Source: Dasyornis broadbenti (lineage: Eukaryota; Chordata; Aves; Passeriformes; Dasyornithidae). From it: DNA of 64,000 nt. The translations under genes and the position numbers were made by a program. The stretch's first letter is position 1, and each line of letters starts with the position of its first letter. The notes below the pieces were generated by a model. That model worked only from the letters and a program-made list of their open reading frames with translations, was not told the origin of the DNA and did not search any database. Where the stretch lies: positions 1,457,955 through 1,521,954 of the forward strand of contig VZRN01000216.1 of assembly GCA_013397935.1 (NCBI GenBank). The letters are read 5' to 3'. Shown piece after piece: positions 1-13,700 of this stretch.

Positions 1-127
1 CTCTCCCCGCTCCCTCTGTTGGGGGAGTGAGCGAGCGGCTGCGTGGGGCTTGGGGTGAAACCGCCACAAGTGTGAGCCAGAGGACCGAAACTGCCCAGTG
101 CCCCTCCAGCAGCACCCCGGGCTGTAC

Positions 128-3100
128 CGTGTGGTTGTCTGGCAGCGTTTCCGAGGCCCACATGGGTCGGTTCAGGCTGGGTTTGCCCACATAAACATCC
201 CCCGTCTCCGAGTAGGAGGACAAGAGCTTCAGCAGGGCCCGAGGGTTCAGGTAGTTGTCATCATCCAAGTGGCAAAACCAGCTGGGGCAGAGAGGAAGAC
301 ACAGGAAGTTTGCAGTAAGGAGGGTGCCTCGTGCTCTCAGGGCACCCCAGGGCAGCCCTGCCTCACCTCAGGCCGCTGGCCAGGAAGGCGTCGAACTCGG
401 CAGCCATCTTGCAGGACAGGGCCAGGTGGCTGTGCTCGGCCGAGCAGTTGGTGAAGATCACACGGCCACCTGCCACAGGAGGGAGAGCTCAGGGCCAGCC
501 CGCTCTGCACGGTCACAGGGAGGACAGCAGGGCGGGAGGGAAGGGGTTTGTCCACAGACAGGCTCCTCATGACCCCACAAAACCATCCAGGCCCAGGGTG
601 ATGTGGGTTCCACTCATCCCCATGCCACCGAAACTACAGGAAAAACAAAAGCCCTCCAACAACATTTTTAATGTTAGAGAGTCAAGGCATTACTTTATTT
701 TCTGGCCAGGATGTTGTTCTGACCAAGATGTGCCACAGAAATCACCTCATCCACACACAGCCCGGGTGTGCAGAGAGAATCATTCCATGAAAAACACGTC
801 TTTACAAGAACCTGGCTAAAGTTATATAAAACATTTTTAAGCTGGTATGTTTTCCAACACCCCGACCAGGAGATGCAATCTGGACACAACCAAGCAACTT
901 GGCCAAGACTAGGACACCTTCCATGCACACCTCCAGCCTGCACACTGCCACTTGAGGGGCTCTGTCACGTGCTGCTTCCACCCATGGGTGCCTTAAGGCA
1001 GACAGCACCCTGCCTCAGCTGGCTGCATGCCCTGGGGCCAGCTAACCACCCCAAATCATCCCCACCACGGCTCGGGGCCCTCCCACGGGACACGACAAGG
1101 GGTGTATTTCACCAGGCAGCGCTGCTGTGGGAGAGCCAGCCCTCACACCCCCGCCTCAAGGGCAGGTGAAGTTGGGGTGGAAAGGCGGTGTCGCAGCACA
1201 GGTCATTACCCATTCTCCTTTCCAAGGCATCATCTTCTTCATCAGTGAAGATGTAGGTCTGGGGAAACAAGGAGCAGTGGTTACTCTCAGGGATGGAGCT
1301 GGTGCTGCTCCTGGCTGCCCAATTCATTCTCCCACAGCTGGACACGGTTACAACGTGGTTACAACATGGTTACAACATGGTTACCCCACTCCATCCTCGT
1401 TGCTGTAGCTCCCAGGCAGCAGCAGAACAGAATCAAGGCTGTGCTCCCCCTTCCTGCAGGGCACCACCATCAGCACTTGTGTGGCTCCATTTCCACCCCT
1501 ATCCCACTGCCTTGTGAACAGGGGAGCTCTGACACTGAGTGAGGGGGCGAGACAGCCCTGGATTAGGTATCAGTGGTGGAAAAATTAAAGTATTGTGGTT
1601 AAATGACGCTTGGGTTAAAAGAACATCTGCTCGTGTGTGAAGCGTGCACGGCCCCCTGCCACTTTCTGCCCCCCTCCTCCTCCTCTTCCTCCACTCCCAG
1701 GCTTCTCTAATCCCCCTTGCTGCCATTATGTGGCACATCTCCCCCTCTGAGGATCAGGGCTGGTGGAGAAAAGCTTTCCTCAGGCAGAAAATGAGCTTTC
1801 ACGAAATGAAAAAGGAGTCGCGAGCCGTAAACAGTCTCCCCAGCAGCTGCCCACAGGCTGGTTAAACACAGCACCTGCAGGGCCACAGAGGGAGCAGGGC
1901 AGGCAGGCGACAGCTCCAGGAGCCTGCCGTGCTCCCCAGGGCAAGGAGACACGAGGCTCTGTCTCCCCACACCCACCCAGCGTTCGGGAGATCAATCCCT
2001 GCCTAGAGGATGCAGCGAGAGAAATGCTGTGTGCACGGAACGAAGGCAGTGAAGGACCCTCAGAGATCACCTGGCTCGAGCAGAGACAGCAGGATGGTCT
2101 CAGCATCTCCGTGCTTGGTGGATTCCCCTCCAACAGCTGAGCTGCAGCCATGGGCCATGCACAAATTCCCACCCCACCCCACCAGAAAAAAACTCTCCCT
2201 TAAAACCACTTTCATTTAAAACCACTTTCACGAGGATCCTGTAACAAGAAGCAATTAAGCTAAGTCCCAGGTAAAGGAATTGCTCCGGGTCAGGGAACCA
2301 TATCTCAGCCTTCAGGCAAGGCAGGCACTGTCAGCAGCACAGGATTTCCCTTGCCAGAGTTAGAAATTTCCACTCTGGCAAACATTGTCATCTTAAGAAA
2401 AAAAAAAAATAAGAATTGAAACTGTTGAAACTTTCTGACCTTTAAAAAAAAAAAAAAAACCCTGAGAAATATTGTTGCTGGAAATTACTTGCTTGCAGAT
2501 GTGAAACCAACTAGAAACCTGGAACAGCAGGTGCTGCCAGAGATGAAGCACAGAAAGGATCCCTCCATTCTGGAGCGGAGAAGATGTCTGGGAAGGAAAG
2601 GATGTCTGCTGGACAGCAGTGCAAGCAGGGATATGCAGCCAGCTTTTCCTGGCAGCTCTTCATAAACTTAAGAGCCCATGCAATTGATAAATACTAGACT
2701 GTGACAACTCCTCAGCCCAAACTGGGGAAACAGCCTAGCAATAAAAAACTAGGAAAAGAGAATAAAGATGTGGAACCTGACAATTCAGGGCCTTGTTCAA
2801 GAAGCCCTCTCCAAAATGCAAACACTTCAGCAGGGTTATTGTTGTGCCCCGCACAGCGAACAGATCCAAAATCTGTGGTGCGCTAACCACACCGAAAATC
2901 TGAAAGCCAGCTCAGGATGGGCCACTCAAAGGTTTCATTTCAACTGGCTGCATGTGTGGGCTTCTCAAAGGAGGCAGGGTGCTAGAATTAGTTCATGCTA
3001 CCACACAAATTCTGTTGCACACCAGCAAGCTGGACTTGTCTCCATCAAAACCGTCTCCATCTGAGGCCAAGAGTGTAAGTCATGCCAAGATTCTGCCCAG

Positions 3101-5715
3101 CCTAAACAAGAATAGAACCAACACTGCTGTTTAGATTAAGCTTTTGCTGAGGAAAAGGCCTTTCACTAAAATGACTTTCACATCCATCTCCTGTGGGAAG
3201 TTGGTCATGGATCAGCTCTCCAGAGGCAGAGCATGGTCCAGCAAAGAGTGCCCACCTCACACTTCCCCGTATTTTCAGATTAAACAGGGCCATTTCAGAG
3301 ACAATCTCTCTCTCTCTCTTGTTGTCTACCCCAACAGGGTCCAACACTGAGGACTTTTCATTTGGCTCCCACACAGTCTGTCCTTGCCATCAAAACCACA
3401 GCTGTTCCTGCCTCCTGTTCCAGTCACCTAAGCCTGACCTGGGAGGTCTGGGTTGCTTCCTCCAGGCAGGAGCCCTGCAGGTAATCAGCTCCGAGGCCAG
3501 GCCTGGCACCAGCAACATGGCCAGCTGCTAAAACCTCCCCACTGGTGCACAAAGACTCACTGACTTGGTCTCCTGCCATGAGTGAGGGCAAGGGAGACAG
3601 TGAGATGCTGGCTCAGCCCCACAGGAGGCAGTTTCTGCACATCAGGAATTCCGAGCCCTGGATTTCCTTGGGACTGGCTCCTAAAGCCTACATCTCTCCA
3701 TAAGGATCCAAGAACAGGAGGTTGGGTGCATTATTCCTGTCCCCACAACTATTAAATGTCCTTTGCAAATTGGAAGCTGTCCTTTTTTTTTGGCTAAACG
3801 AGATTTTCTATACTGTCAAATTTTCAAAACTAACCCTTTCCCGTAAACTTTAAAAAAACCCTTAAGCAGGAATATATTAAGTAAAAAAAAAAAGGTTTTT
3901 GACTTTCATGTACTTCTCCTTACCTCCCTTTCCGCTCCCACTCCCCTTCCCTCAAAGAAAAGCAGAAGAAAAACACAGAAAACTGAGGAGGGGGGAGGAA
4001 AATACTGAGCTTGCAACAAAAATTGATAACGGAATAAGCTCTGTTTCAAAATGAGTGACACCCGCACTCTACCCTTCCTTCCTATTTTCCTGCTCAGCCT
4101 GTGTAGGTTTGACCACCTCCTCCCATGTCTGGACATCACTTGCATGCCAGAGGGGGTCAGATGAATCTGGGGAGGTAATATCTCTAATTCCAGCCATCAG
4201 CAGAAGGGCCAGGCACTGGTTTGCCAAACAAAGGAAGGAAAGGTGAATTGATGAATTAAAAACCCACTGGGAAGGCGCCACGAGCAATACCCTAGAGCAG
4301 CCATGGGGTTGGGTTTGGCTTCTCCAAGGAGCTGCTGGGCTGGAGCAGGACACAGAGGAGAAGCGAATCTGGAGGAGGAAGCTGGGCACCTCAGCTGCGG
4401 AGAGGGACACGCAGGCAGGAGAGGAAGCGCGCTCAAAATAGGACACGGCTTCCTGTGCCGGCCGCGGCGCACCAGACACTTGCAGCACCGTGAAGTGGAA
4501 AACCACCCTCACCCAGAAAACCCTGCACTGCTTCAGGCGCTCTCCTACCCAGCACCTCCGCCCCCGTTCCCTCTTCCTCGCTGAGGCCTGAATTTGCCTT
4601 CCAGGCACCCATCACACACAGGCAGAGGGGGAAAAAAAAAACCACCCTTCAGGGCAGCCACAGGATTTCTTCTTTCTTGAGGAGCAGCTCTGCGAGGGAG
4701 GGAGAAAAGCACCGGGGCTCTGGGGAGTTCTGCCCACCAGTGAGCCAGTCTGCATGAATGTGGTGCCCCACATCAGTTCCTCTAACAGGAAGGAAACTCT
4801 CCAAACTCTGTTTTAGCGAAGGGTGGAAACATCAGGCCCCCAGTTAAAAAACAAAATAAAAACTAAAAATCAAACATACACCCACATCACTTCAAGATCA
4901 CGCACACGAAAGCACCTGCCCAAGAAAGGAAGGTATGGACTGTGCTGATGTGCTGGGGGCTGGCAACAGGAGGCCCTCCAGGTGCCTGCCTGCCTTGCTC
5001 TTTGTCACCTTCAAGGGCAGCGGGTGCCCAGCACAGTGCAGGCAGTCTGACAAAAGGGCCTGGGGAACCTGCCAGCTCCAAACCCAGCAAAGTCACGGCT
5101 CTAAGAGGCAGAAAACCACCATTCCACCCAGGCACAGGATGGTCTGTGCCTTCAGTCTGCTGTGGCCTCTCTGCCAGCCTTTCCCGTGAAGCAGCTACAG
5201 GTGAAACGTTTTGCGGGACAGCATCTCCCTTTGAATGTGGAGTGAAAACCAGAGGAAATGAGGCAAAGTGCTGAGGGGCACCAGCCTCGCCCTCCTTTGG
5301 CTTTTATCCCCTTGTCCTGACACCCCAGCCCTGCCCCATCACCAGCACCTCCTCTCCAGCTGGAATCCACACTCACCTGCTCGCTGGCCTGGGATATCCA
5401 CGTGTCCAGGAGCAGCTCCACCCTGCTCTGGTGAAACCTCTTGGTTGTCTTCACAGCGATGAAAACATCCCCGAGGGCCAGGCTTCCCTCAGTCCTGGGT
5501 CCCTCTGGAGGATGGAGTCTGAGGTCCTTCTGCCCCCTGCCACCAGCTCGGTGTGGGCTCCCCTGGCTCCGCTGCTCTTGTTTCTCCAGCATCCCCTCCC
5601 TGCTCCCTGGGTACGGAGCTGTTTCCCGGGCCCCGCGGTGCCGCATGGAGAGCAGAGCCACGCTGGCGAGGAAAACTGCGGCTCCGGAGACACCACGGAT
5701 GAGCCGCCGGCCCAT
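128..5715 (-). CDS. MFNG: Manic fringe, beta-1,3-N-acetylglucosaminyltransferase (5' part of gene; 3' exons off window)
   Basis: Fringe enzymes add GlcNAc to O-fucose on Notch EGF repeats in the Golgi. Four coding exons join in phase: 5377-5715, 1210-1258, 367-469 and 128-281 (645 nt, 215 codons); the later exons lie left of base 1. Exon 1 gives a type II anchor around residues 6-24 (VSGAAVFLASVALL), a Pro/Gly-rich stem, then GDVFIAVKTTKRFHQSR and ELLLDTW, typical of the fringe family. Exon 2 reads TYIFTDEEDDALERRMG, exon 3 has TNCSAEHSHLALSCKMAAEF, and exon 4 carries WFCHLDDDNY with the metal-binding DDD triad near residues 170-172, followed by DVYVGKPSLNRP. The start is the ATG at 5715, just before the anchor; another in-frame Met 23 codons upstream would put residues before the anchor. 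Fringe family membership is clear from sequence. Manic rather than lunatic or radical fringe is inferred from the CARD10-CDC42EP1-LGALS2-GGA1 neighbourhood. The junction of exons 3 and 4 reads L-S-W where human has L-R-W. Confidence 0.93.
1259..5376 (-). other. MFNG: MFNG intron 1
   Basis: This 4.1-kb intron lies between the in-phase exons 1 and 2. Near exon 2, at 1347-1386, there are about 3.6 copies of an 11-bp unit (GTTACAACATG). A 16-bp unit is repeated twice at 2201-2231. Homopolymer A runs occur near 2400 and 2445, and a short TC run near 3306. Open frames inside it are short, overlap one another and resemble no protein I know. Confidence 0.7.
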
Positions 5716-6450
5716 GGCTCCCAAACTGATCCCGCCGCAGCCAGTATCCCACGGAACAAGGACAAACCCTGCCCGCACCTCCACGTGAAGCTGTCTGCTC
5801 TTCTCGAAGCCTCCGAAGGGGCAGGATTAGTCAAGAGCAAGCTCTGAACAGGATGTGGTCAAGGAACAGGGTGGGCAAAGACCAGGAAGCCAAAGAGTCA
5901 GCAGAGCTGGAGGATCCCGGTGAAGCAGGGAGGGTTTTCAGAGCCCACGGAGGGCTCAGTGACCCAGCGGGGCAGGGACACACGGCGGGGAAAGGCTCCG
6001 AGGGGACAGCACAGCCTGCCAGGAGGACAGCGAGCATCCCTGCTCCCGATGGAGAGGCCAAGTGTCCCGGGCTGGGTGTTGAGGGGGCGGCAAAGGACAT
6101 CAGAGGCACGAGTGGGGAGAGTGGAGCGAAGGCATCAGTTCCCCAGGAGGCAGCAGCCGGCAGGGGCGCAGGGATACAGCGAGCGGCTGGGCCGCCTCTG
6201 TCCCACCTGCTCCGTCCCGCGGCTCTCGATCCCCCCAGCCCCAGTCCCGCCTCCGGGCTCGGGGCGGAGCCGGCCCCGGGGAGGAAGACGACGGAGGCGG
6301 GAAGGATGGGGAACGGCGGAGGTTTACGTGTGACAGTGGGCAGCCCCGGTCTGGGACACCTGCGAGGTGACAAGGGGCAGATCCGGGAGGGCAAACCTGT
6401 GGCTTGATTGTTTCCCCGCTCGTCTGTGACAGCCCAGCCCGATCCCTGCA
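5716..6450 (-). promoter_or_regulatory. MFNG: MFNG 5' region, CpG-rich putative promoter
   Basis: This sequence is directly upstream of the MFNG start codon on the minus strand. It is GC-rich, with CpG clustering most obvious at about 6160-6320, where GGGGCGG/CCGCCTCC-type Sp1 boxes occur on both strands. No TATA box was seen at a useful distance. The transcription start cannot be fixed from sequence alone. Confidence 0.5.
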
Positions 6451-9400
6451 GCCCTGCTCATCCCGGTGCTCTTGAGGGAGGAGGGGACGGTGACACTGAT
6501 GGGGGCTCTGGTGAAATTGAGCTGCGGGGTCCTGTATTCTGGGGAGGAACGATTTTTCCCCGGGAATTCCCTCTGTCCCAAACTTTTCCTGTGGACACAG
6601 GAATTGCTGCCCCTACCTTTTAGTCCCAGCGTGCCAGGTGTTCCCTGCTGTCCCTTCTGCCACCACACCCCGGGATCTCAAGCTGGGGTGGAACCCCCAC
6701 TTCTGATCCCCATCTCTCTCAACCATGACTTTGCTCCTGAAGGCCCTTTTCCTCTCCCTCCAGCCCTGCAATCCCCTCCCTCTGCCCCATCTCACATCGC
6801 CCACGGGATGCCCAGGGCCATTCTGCTGCTCAGGTGGCTGCAGAACCAGTGACACTCACAGGAACAGGAACACCAGCAACTAAAAGCGTGAGGAAGGGCC
6901 TTCAGCCACCATTTCCATTGCAGAATCACAGAATGACTTGAGTTGGAAGGAATCTTAAAGATCGTCCAGTTCCAGTCCCCTGCTGTGGGCGTGGACACCT
7001 TCCACTATCCCAGGTTGCTCAGAGCCCCACCCATCACTCCTATGAAATCTCCAAATTAAACTCCTTTGCATTGTTGTCAGAAATGCAAGCCAGAGTTTCT
7101 TCCTCCTCAGTTTATGAATTTATTCCCCAAGCCAAGTGAAAATTAGTAAGACTTGTATTAAGAGTCTTGTCACTGAAATAATTTTGGGGGATTCACACAA
7201 GTATCTCCAGAAAGCTGAGAGTACAGAGGAAGTGTCAGATACACTGGGTGGCAAATTCCCTTATCACGAAGGGATTATCACACTTCCAGGGCTGGGGTAC
7301 AGTGTCACCGCTGATTTTTTATATCCCACCCAGCTCCTTGCCCCCTGCAGCAGGGCTGAGCTCAGCTCAGAGGCTCTGATAGGGATATCAGAGCCCCTCA
7401 AAAGATGTGAGAGCCCCTCCCAAGACAAAAACCATCATGGAAGGGAAATTTTGGGGCCAGCACTACAGATTGTGTCACGCTTTTGCCAGTTCAGTGAGAT
7501 AAGAGGTAGGTAGGTGGTCATGCAGTCCCCCCCTTCACACTCCTGTAGGCCACTTTACAGAGCAGCCGGGGGTAGAGAGACAACAAATCCAGGAGGGGAT
7601 GATATCCATGATTCCTATCCCAGCTTCCCTGTGCAGCCAGCGTGGGGCCAGCAGGATGGAAGTGCTCTACATAGGCTGCCGAAATCAGAGCGCCTCCTCG
7701 GGGAGCTACAAGCTGTGGGCATCCAATCTCAGCGTGCCGGGGAAAATAAAAATAAAAAGTAATAAGTTGGGGCCCAGGAGAAATGGCGGGGGTGTGGAAT
7801 AGCTCCATGTGGAGAAGGGCACCTCCACGCTGTGCACATGGCAGAGCATGGGAGCTCAGAAAAGAGGGACAGGGCAGCGATCAGGGACCCTCTGTTCCAC
7901 ACTCCCACCGTGTGTCCAGCCACAGACACGCTCCAGGCACTCAGGGAAGGCCTCCCTGCAGGTCTCAGACACACTTTCTCTCCACTCCCGTCCCTGACTA
8001 CAACATTTTCTTTTGTATGAAACCGCTGAATCCACTTCTCTTCCCTCCTCCCCTGTATTTCTCCAAGTCTCCTGCCTTCCCCTGAAGCAAGAACATCTCC
8101 AGAGCATCTCCTACATCCCTTTGGAGGGTCCCTGCAGGTTTTATTTTTAGTTCCCTTTGAATACTGATGCTTTCTTACACTGATTTGGGGCACGGGGGGA
8201 GTCATTCACCTTCAGGCCCTACATTCCTGCAGGGATGTGAACCTGGTGTGACTGATCCTCTGCCTGTGTGCTCAATACTGGGATTGCTCACATGGCTGGC
8301 CACTGCTCCTGAACCAGAAATTAACTTCCCTGAGTGCTCCAACCACATGGCAGCAGCCTCAGGCACCTGTAAAGGAAACTTCTATAGCTCCAAGGCATCG
8401 TGCAGCACCTCCCAGCTCTGGCTCAGGAGATCATTTGGGAGGCACAGGCTCCTTAGTGATGGCCCCAAACCACATCACAAATACTATTCAAAGCTACCTC
8501 GTTTAGAGCACGGGGCCAGGAAACTCTGCTGGGGCAGGAGGCCACCGTGGGCAGGGCTGGTGGCTTCTCAGGGTGACAGACACATGTGCCACCTCGACAG
8601 TCCCCTCCCTGCAGGGGGAAATATTGCTCCGGGTGACTCTCTGTAGGGGTTTGCACAAGGCTGTCACAGCTGGTAATCGGTGCACAGGGCTGTAATCGCA
8701 TTGTGCCTGTTCCCTGACCCGTGATTCATTCCTCCAGGCAGGCAGCCACCACCCCAGGGGGCAAAAAGAAAGTGGGCTGGGGTGTGCAGGGTGGACAGCA
8801 CACCCGAGGTGGAGGGGCTGCTCTTCACCAACTTCAGCCACAGGGCTGGGGCTGGTTCCCAGTGCCAGCAGGGACAGGAGGAAGTTCCAAACCCTGAGTC
8901 ACTGTTTCCCCTGAATACTCAAGTGCTCCTTCCCCCCGCACCACAGAGATGCAAATTCCAATCTCTAAATCCATGATAGGGTGAAAGGGAGCTTGTTTTG
9001 GGACTTGTCTTCCCATCAGCTCAACAAGAATCCCGCTTTGTTTGCCTGCAGGGCAAGCACCCTCCCAGGGGGCTGGCTGTGCCGGGATGCTCAGGCTGCA
9101 GCCCCTGGAGTGGATCTCACTTGGGAGCTTTCATCTGGAGCCCTGAGCATGCCAGCTCCCCCTTCCCTGAGACAAGAGCTGCATGGCTCCAGGGCAGAGC
9201 GAGGGCTGTGCTCCACATTTTAGTGACTGCAAGCTAAAATCTTCATTTTCCTTCCTCTCCCTTCACTCTTGTCCTCATAAAAGACACAGGCAACTGGTTT
9301 AGAGCCTGAAATAACACCTCACAGGGGACTCGTGAAGATCAGCAAGGTAATCTTTGCTCAGAGCTTCATGAGTGCATGGCACCAGCAGTGCTGAATCAGA

Positions 9401-10167
9401 GGGGCAAGGAGGACACAGAGAGGACCCAACTCTGGTGCTGGTTCCCATCTTCTCCCACTGACCCCAGAATCAGCAAACTCTGCCTGACCTTGTGGCCCAA
9501 AAAGGTTCCCAGAGCCATGGACTTCGTTTTCCTCTGGCCTGCCTCGGGAAAGACCCCTCCCACCACAACCACCATCCCCTCCACTGCCAGGGGTATCCTG
9601 CACCCCTTTCCCATGGCAGGTCTGATATCAGTGCCTGCAGAACAGGATTCAGGACCGTGCAGCAGAGGTGAGCACCCCAAAGCCTCCACCTTCCCCTGCC
9701 AGAGTCTGAACCCCCTCTTGGCCCCACAGCAGGGTGAGAACCTTGCAGGGGCACTGTCCCCTTCTCCTGGCATCATGGCTGGGCTCAGTCTCCTCGTTGT
9801 CCCCCAGGAGGGTGAGGTGGCTGGCTTGTCACTTCAGGGCATGGAGGGGTGTGAAGCTCAATTCCAAACTCAAGTGAGTTTTTCCCTGCCTTTCCTAAAG
9901 CACCCTGACCAACACTAGCACTGGGAAGAGGCAAGGGACTGAAAATCAGGGGCCAAGTAGAACAGGGAGGGGACTTGGTGGCGCACTTAGCCTGTCCTCT
10001 CCCCACACCTTTTGCTGCCCTACAACAGCAAAGGCAGCGCTCCCTCCTTCCCCCGAAGGGCCTGGCAGTTAAAAGGAGGAAAAAAAAATACCCCATCGTG
10101 CATCACCCATCCCTTCGCAGTAACACACAAGCCCACAGCCTGCCACCCATTGCCATTATGAATGGTA
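6451..10167. other. MFNG-CARD10 intergenic spacer
   Basis: Apart from the CR1 fragment at 6922-7040, I see no gene, RNA or long repeat here. Open frames are short, lie on both strands and do not join through splice sites into a protein that I recognise. Confidence 0.6.
6922..7040 (-). mobile_element. CR1 LINE 3'-end fragment
   Basis: The plus strand reads AATCACAGAATGACTTGAGT, then a GGAAGGAATCTTAAAGATC block, and later GACACCTTCCACTATCCCAG and GTTGCTCAGAGCCCCACCC. These are the hallmark 3' segments of avian CR1 in reverse orientation. The element is 5'-truncated and non-coding, as usual for CR1. The outer boundary is approximate. Confidence 0.85.
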
Positions 10168-10173
10168 TTTAAT
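10168..10173 (-). terminator. CARD10: Possible CARD10 polyadenylation signal (ATTAAA)
   Basis: The minus strand has ATTAAA about 570 bases beyond the CARD10 stop codon, inside an AT-richer patch (10160-10230). No AATAAA was found on the minus strand between it and the stop. Use of this site is an inference. Confidence 0.35.
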
Positions 10174-10738
10174 TCTCCTTTACAGGCCGTTTGCCAATAA
10201 AAGGCTCCATTAATAATTTACAAGCAATAAGGAGTGCAGCTCCTATAAAACCAGGGTTTCTTGCAACCTTAGTGTCACTCCAGCCGCAGGGGGTCACAGG
10301 GACATGAGCCACGCTCCCTGTGCCTTGGGGCTGGAGCTGAGGTAGATGGGAAGAGGGGACCTGGAGCACATGGTGCCACCAGGCAGGGGAATGGTGGCGG
10401 CAGGAGAGCTGCAGATGTGTGTGAGAAACACTCCTACACAGCCTGATCCCACGCAGCTCCCCTGTGCTCCCCGTGTGTCAGTCTGACCACGTACGAGGTG
10501 ACGGGAGCAGCCCCCAAGGGTGGTTTCCACCACGAACCAAGGAAATACAGAAAGCTCAGACAGGGGAGGCACTGTTACAACTTCCTGGCTCCTGGTGGCC
10601 CTCAAGGGAATGAGAAAGGCTACCCTGAGGGGCCTTTGCTGCCAGCATCCCCTCGGAGAGGAAGAACACGCTGCCTGGAGGGGCTGGGGAAGGCAGGCAC
10701 CTCTGAGCGCAGCTCTTGGCTGCTCTGCTGCCCCCAGC

Positions 10739-13700
10739 TCAGTCATCGCCCTCCTCGATCCACAGTGGGCGGCTTTGCTCCTGGAAGATGCACCCACGAA
10801 CCGCCTTGGGCAGCTCCTCGGCGTGGCTCCAGGCGTGGGGCTCCACGCAGGCCCAGGAGCACGGCAGGGCGTGGAGAGCCTGCTCCACAGCCCGGCACGC
10901 CTTCAGCACCTCCGAGTCCCGCTGGCCTGCCTTCCCCAGCAAGCTCCTGCGGAAAACACAGCAACAAAGGTTACCCTCGGCATAAAGAGGTCACAAAACC
11001 ACCCAGGAACGCCCTCACACCTACAGAAAGCCAATTATTCCCCTCACAGCAGCCTACCCCAACACACACAGTGCTCTCGCCTGATCCTTGTTCTCTCTCC
11101 TCCCACGATACCCTTCATCCACGCCACGCCGCCTTTCCTCACCTGAGTCCCCTAACGTTCTTCTCAGTGACCTCGACATGGATAACGATGGGGTATATTT
11201 CACTTTTAATTAGATCCCTCACACCCTCAACTCCCAGCTCTAGCAGGCAGTGTTTATTCTGGAAAGGAAATTGAATAGATTTACTGATTTAAATGGAGGA
11301 AAAATAACCCCGGTCCCTGACAGTTACTTTAAATCAAACCCCATACTGTGCAATATCATTGCTTTTCCAATACTAATTCCATTAAAAGTGAGATTTATGG
11401 GCAGTGCCAATAGAGAAGGGGAGAATTAAAGAGCAGGGTCACCCACTCCATCACTGCCAATCCAACCCAAGAGGCCACTGGACCCCTCTCTCAGCCAAAG
11501 CCCATCTTCACATCCCCTTTGTCATTGCTGTCACCCACAGCCTCACATTTCTGCCCTGAGCAGAGCTGTTGCCACCTCGGTGACCATGAGGAATGTGAGA
11601 GCAGGGAGGTGACACCTGAGCATGGCATGTCCCCCTGCCTCCCCCACAAATCCCCATTTGCCATTTATTTTATCTGAGCTCACCCAAGACTCAGGGAATT
11701 GTCTTTATCTGCTGCTCCACAACTCCACAGCACCCCGGCCTGAAACACTCTCCAAATTGCAGAGCCCCCAAGCAAGCAGCTCCTTCTCTATCACCACACC
11801 GCTCTCCCTCTTTCCCCAGTCTGATGAGGTGCCCCATCCTGGCTCTTCCTCTCCACACCAAACGCCTCAGCACCTTCTCCATCACCTCCCGGATCATTCG
11901 GATTCGCGCGCTCTCCCTCTGCTCCTGGGGGGCAGTTCTGGACGCAGGGTGGGCTGCGCTGGGATCCCCTCCTGCCAGCTTCTCTGCAAGCCAAGAGGAG
12001 ACAGGAAACGGGAGATGTCAGCCTCTTCTCCCTCTTGCATGGACTTTCTACCCCAGACCCCACAGGTTTGCTGCTGGGCCGGTGCTTATCGGGTTCAGTG
12101 TTTATGGGTTCTGGAGAGCAAGTCTAATTATACAGCATCACACGTTGGCACGGAGCTCCTGCAGCTTTCTGGTAGGGAGCAAGCAAGATATCACAGCTGA
12201 GGACACCTTGCATGGCAAGAGCAGCACCTTGTGTTGTACCACAGCAGCTCACAGACATCATCCACCCACCTCCCCACTGTCCCAACCTCCCCCTGACAGA
12301 ATGGCAGAAAAACAACCACTTTATCTTGCCAGGTGGCTTTTCTGCAGGGTTTGAGAGTTACACAGGCTTATGGACAGGTCCTGTAAGTGAACTGGGTCCA
12401 GAGAACGTTCCAGTTATCCCAGGGCCCAGGCTGGCTGGGCATCCTCTGCCACCTCTGCCTGGTGGCACAGGTAATTCCCAGGCAGACCTGGATCCTGCAA
12501 AGCCACGTTTCCTTTGCAGGCAGCAGGCTCCCGTGGAAGATCAAAATACAGGCAGCAAACAAAAGAGAAACGGCTTGGGGCTCATGGATTATTTTCCTTC
12601 CCTCGCAGCAGGCAAAACTGGCAGGGGACAATGGAGTTTTTGCCCTCAGAGTAAATCTCCAGTCGCAGTAAAAGCTTGGAAGCAGGTCCCCGTGCAGTGT
12701 GAGGGGGACCCTGCAGAGGGCTCAGCAGGACAGGATATATGGCCAAGTCACTCAGCTGAGAAGCCCAGAGGCCAACATTTTCAGAGCCATCCTTCAGCAA
12801 ACCAGAGATTTTTCACTGCCTCCATCATTACCCCGCAAACAAATAAACCAGCTCATTTTTCAGTCCTGCAGCTGGCAAGGGGACAACTCTAAACACCGGG
12901 AAAAGAGAGGTAAGGAGGAAAGAGGGAGTTGTCCTCTCTGGACATTCCCTGTGGGAGAAATGTCCTTTGCCCAGCAGCCTCTCCAGCCATGTAGCAGCCT
13001 CACACTGCTGGCAGAAGGAAGGGGATAAGGTTAGATATTCCCATTTCTGGGCAGAAAGAGCTGGCATGAAGTCAACCTGCAGATCCCACATCAGCCAAGG
13101 GTTTCACCTCTGGGAACCCAGAGCAGCAAGGCAATGCTGCACCAGCACCCACTCAAGGGAAGAGAGAAGATTCCCCCTGCCTCAGGTGAGCAGAAGGGAG
13201 GGCTGGCTTCCCTGTGGGCCAAAAATAGCAGGCAGTGCCTTGCAGACACTCAGCCCAAAAAAGTGACCTGTCAACAGGTATGACATGGGAAGACTGAGAG
13301 ATTCCCTCACTTACCTGCTGAAGAGACACCTCATGAGTTTTCCAAGGCTCCCATGAGACCACAAGTCAGAACAACTCTTGACTGAATTGGTCTGAGCACC
13401 CACTCATGGCTGCCTACCTGCTGGGCACACGTGGAAGTCCAGGCGAGAGGTGGGCAAGTCCAGCAGGTTCCTGATGAGCCGTGGCACGATGCAGCTCGGG
13501 GACAGCACCACAGGCCGGGGTGCCTTGACCACCACAGGGCGCACCAGGCTGTAAGGCTTCAAGCTCGTGTCTGGGCCTGGAGGACAGCAATGAAGAAGAG
13601 AAAAGCCAAAGGTGAGAACACAGGAGACCAGACAGGCCTAGAAACCATCCCATTCTTCTGTACCACGCCCTCATCCTGAATCATGGAGACACCTACCAAC

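Noticed and set aside
13432..13674. Alternative reading of CARD10 exon 18 as an 86-codon frame
   Set aside because: It is the wrong frame. The correct frame reads YSLVRPVVVKAPRPVVL and joins its neighbours in phase.
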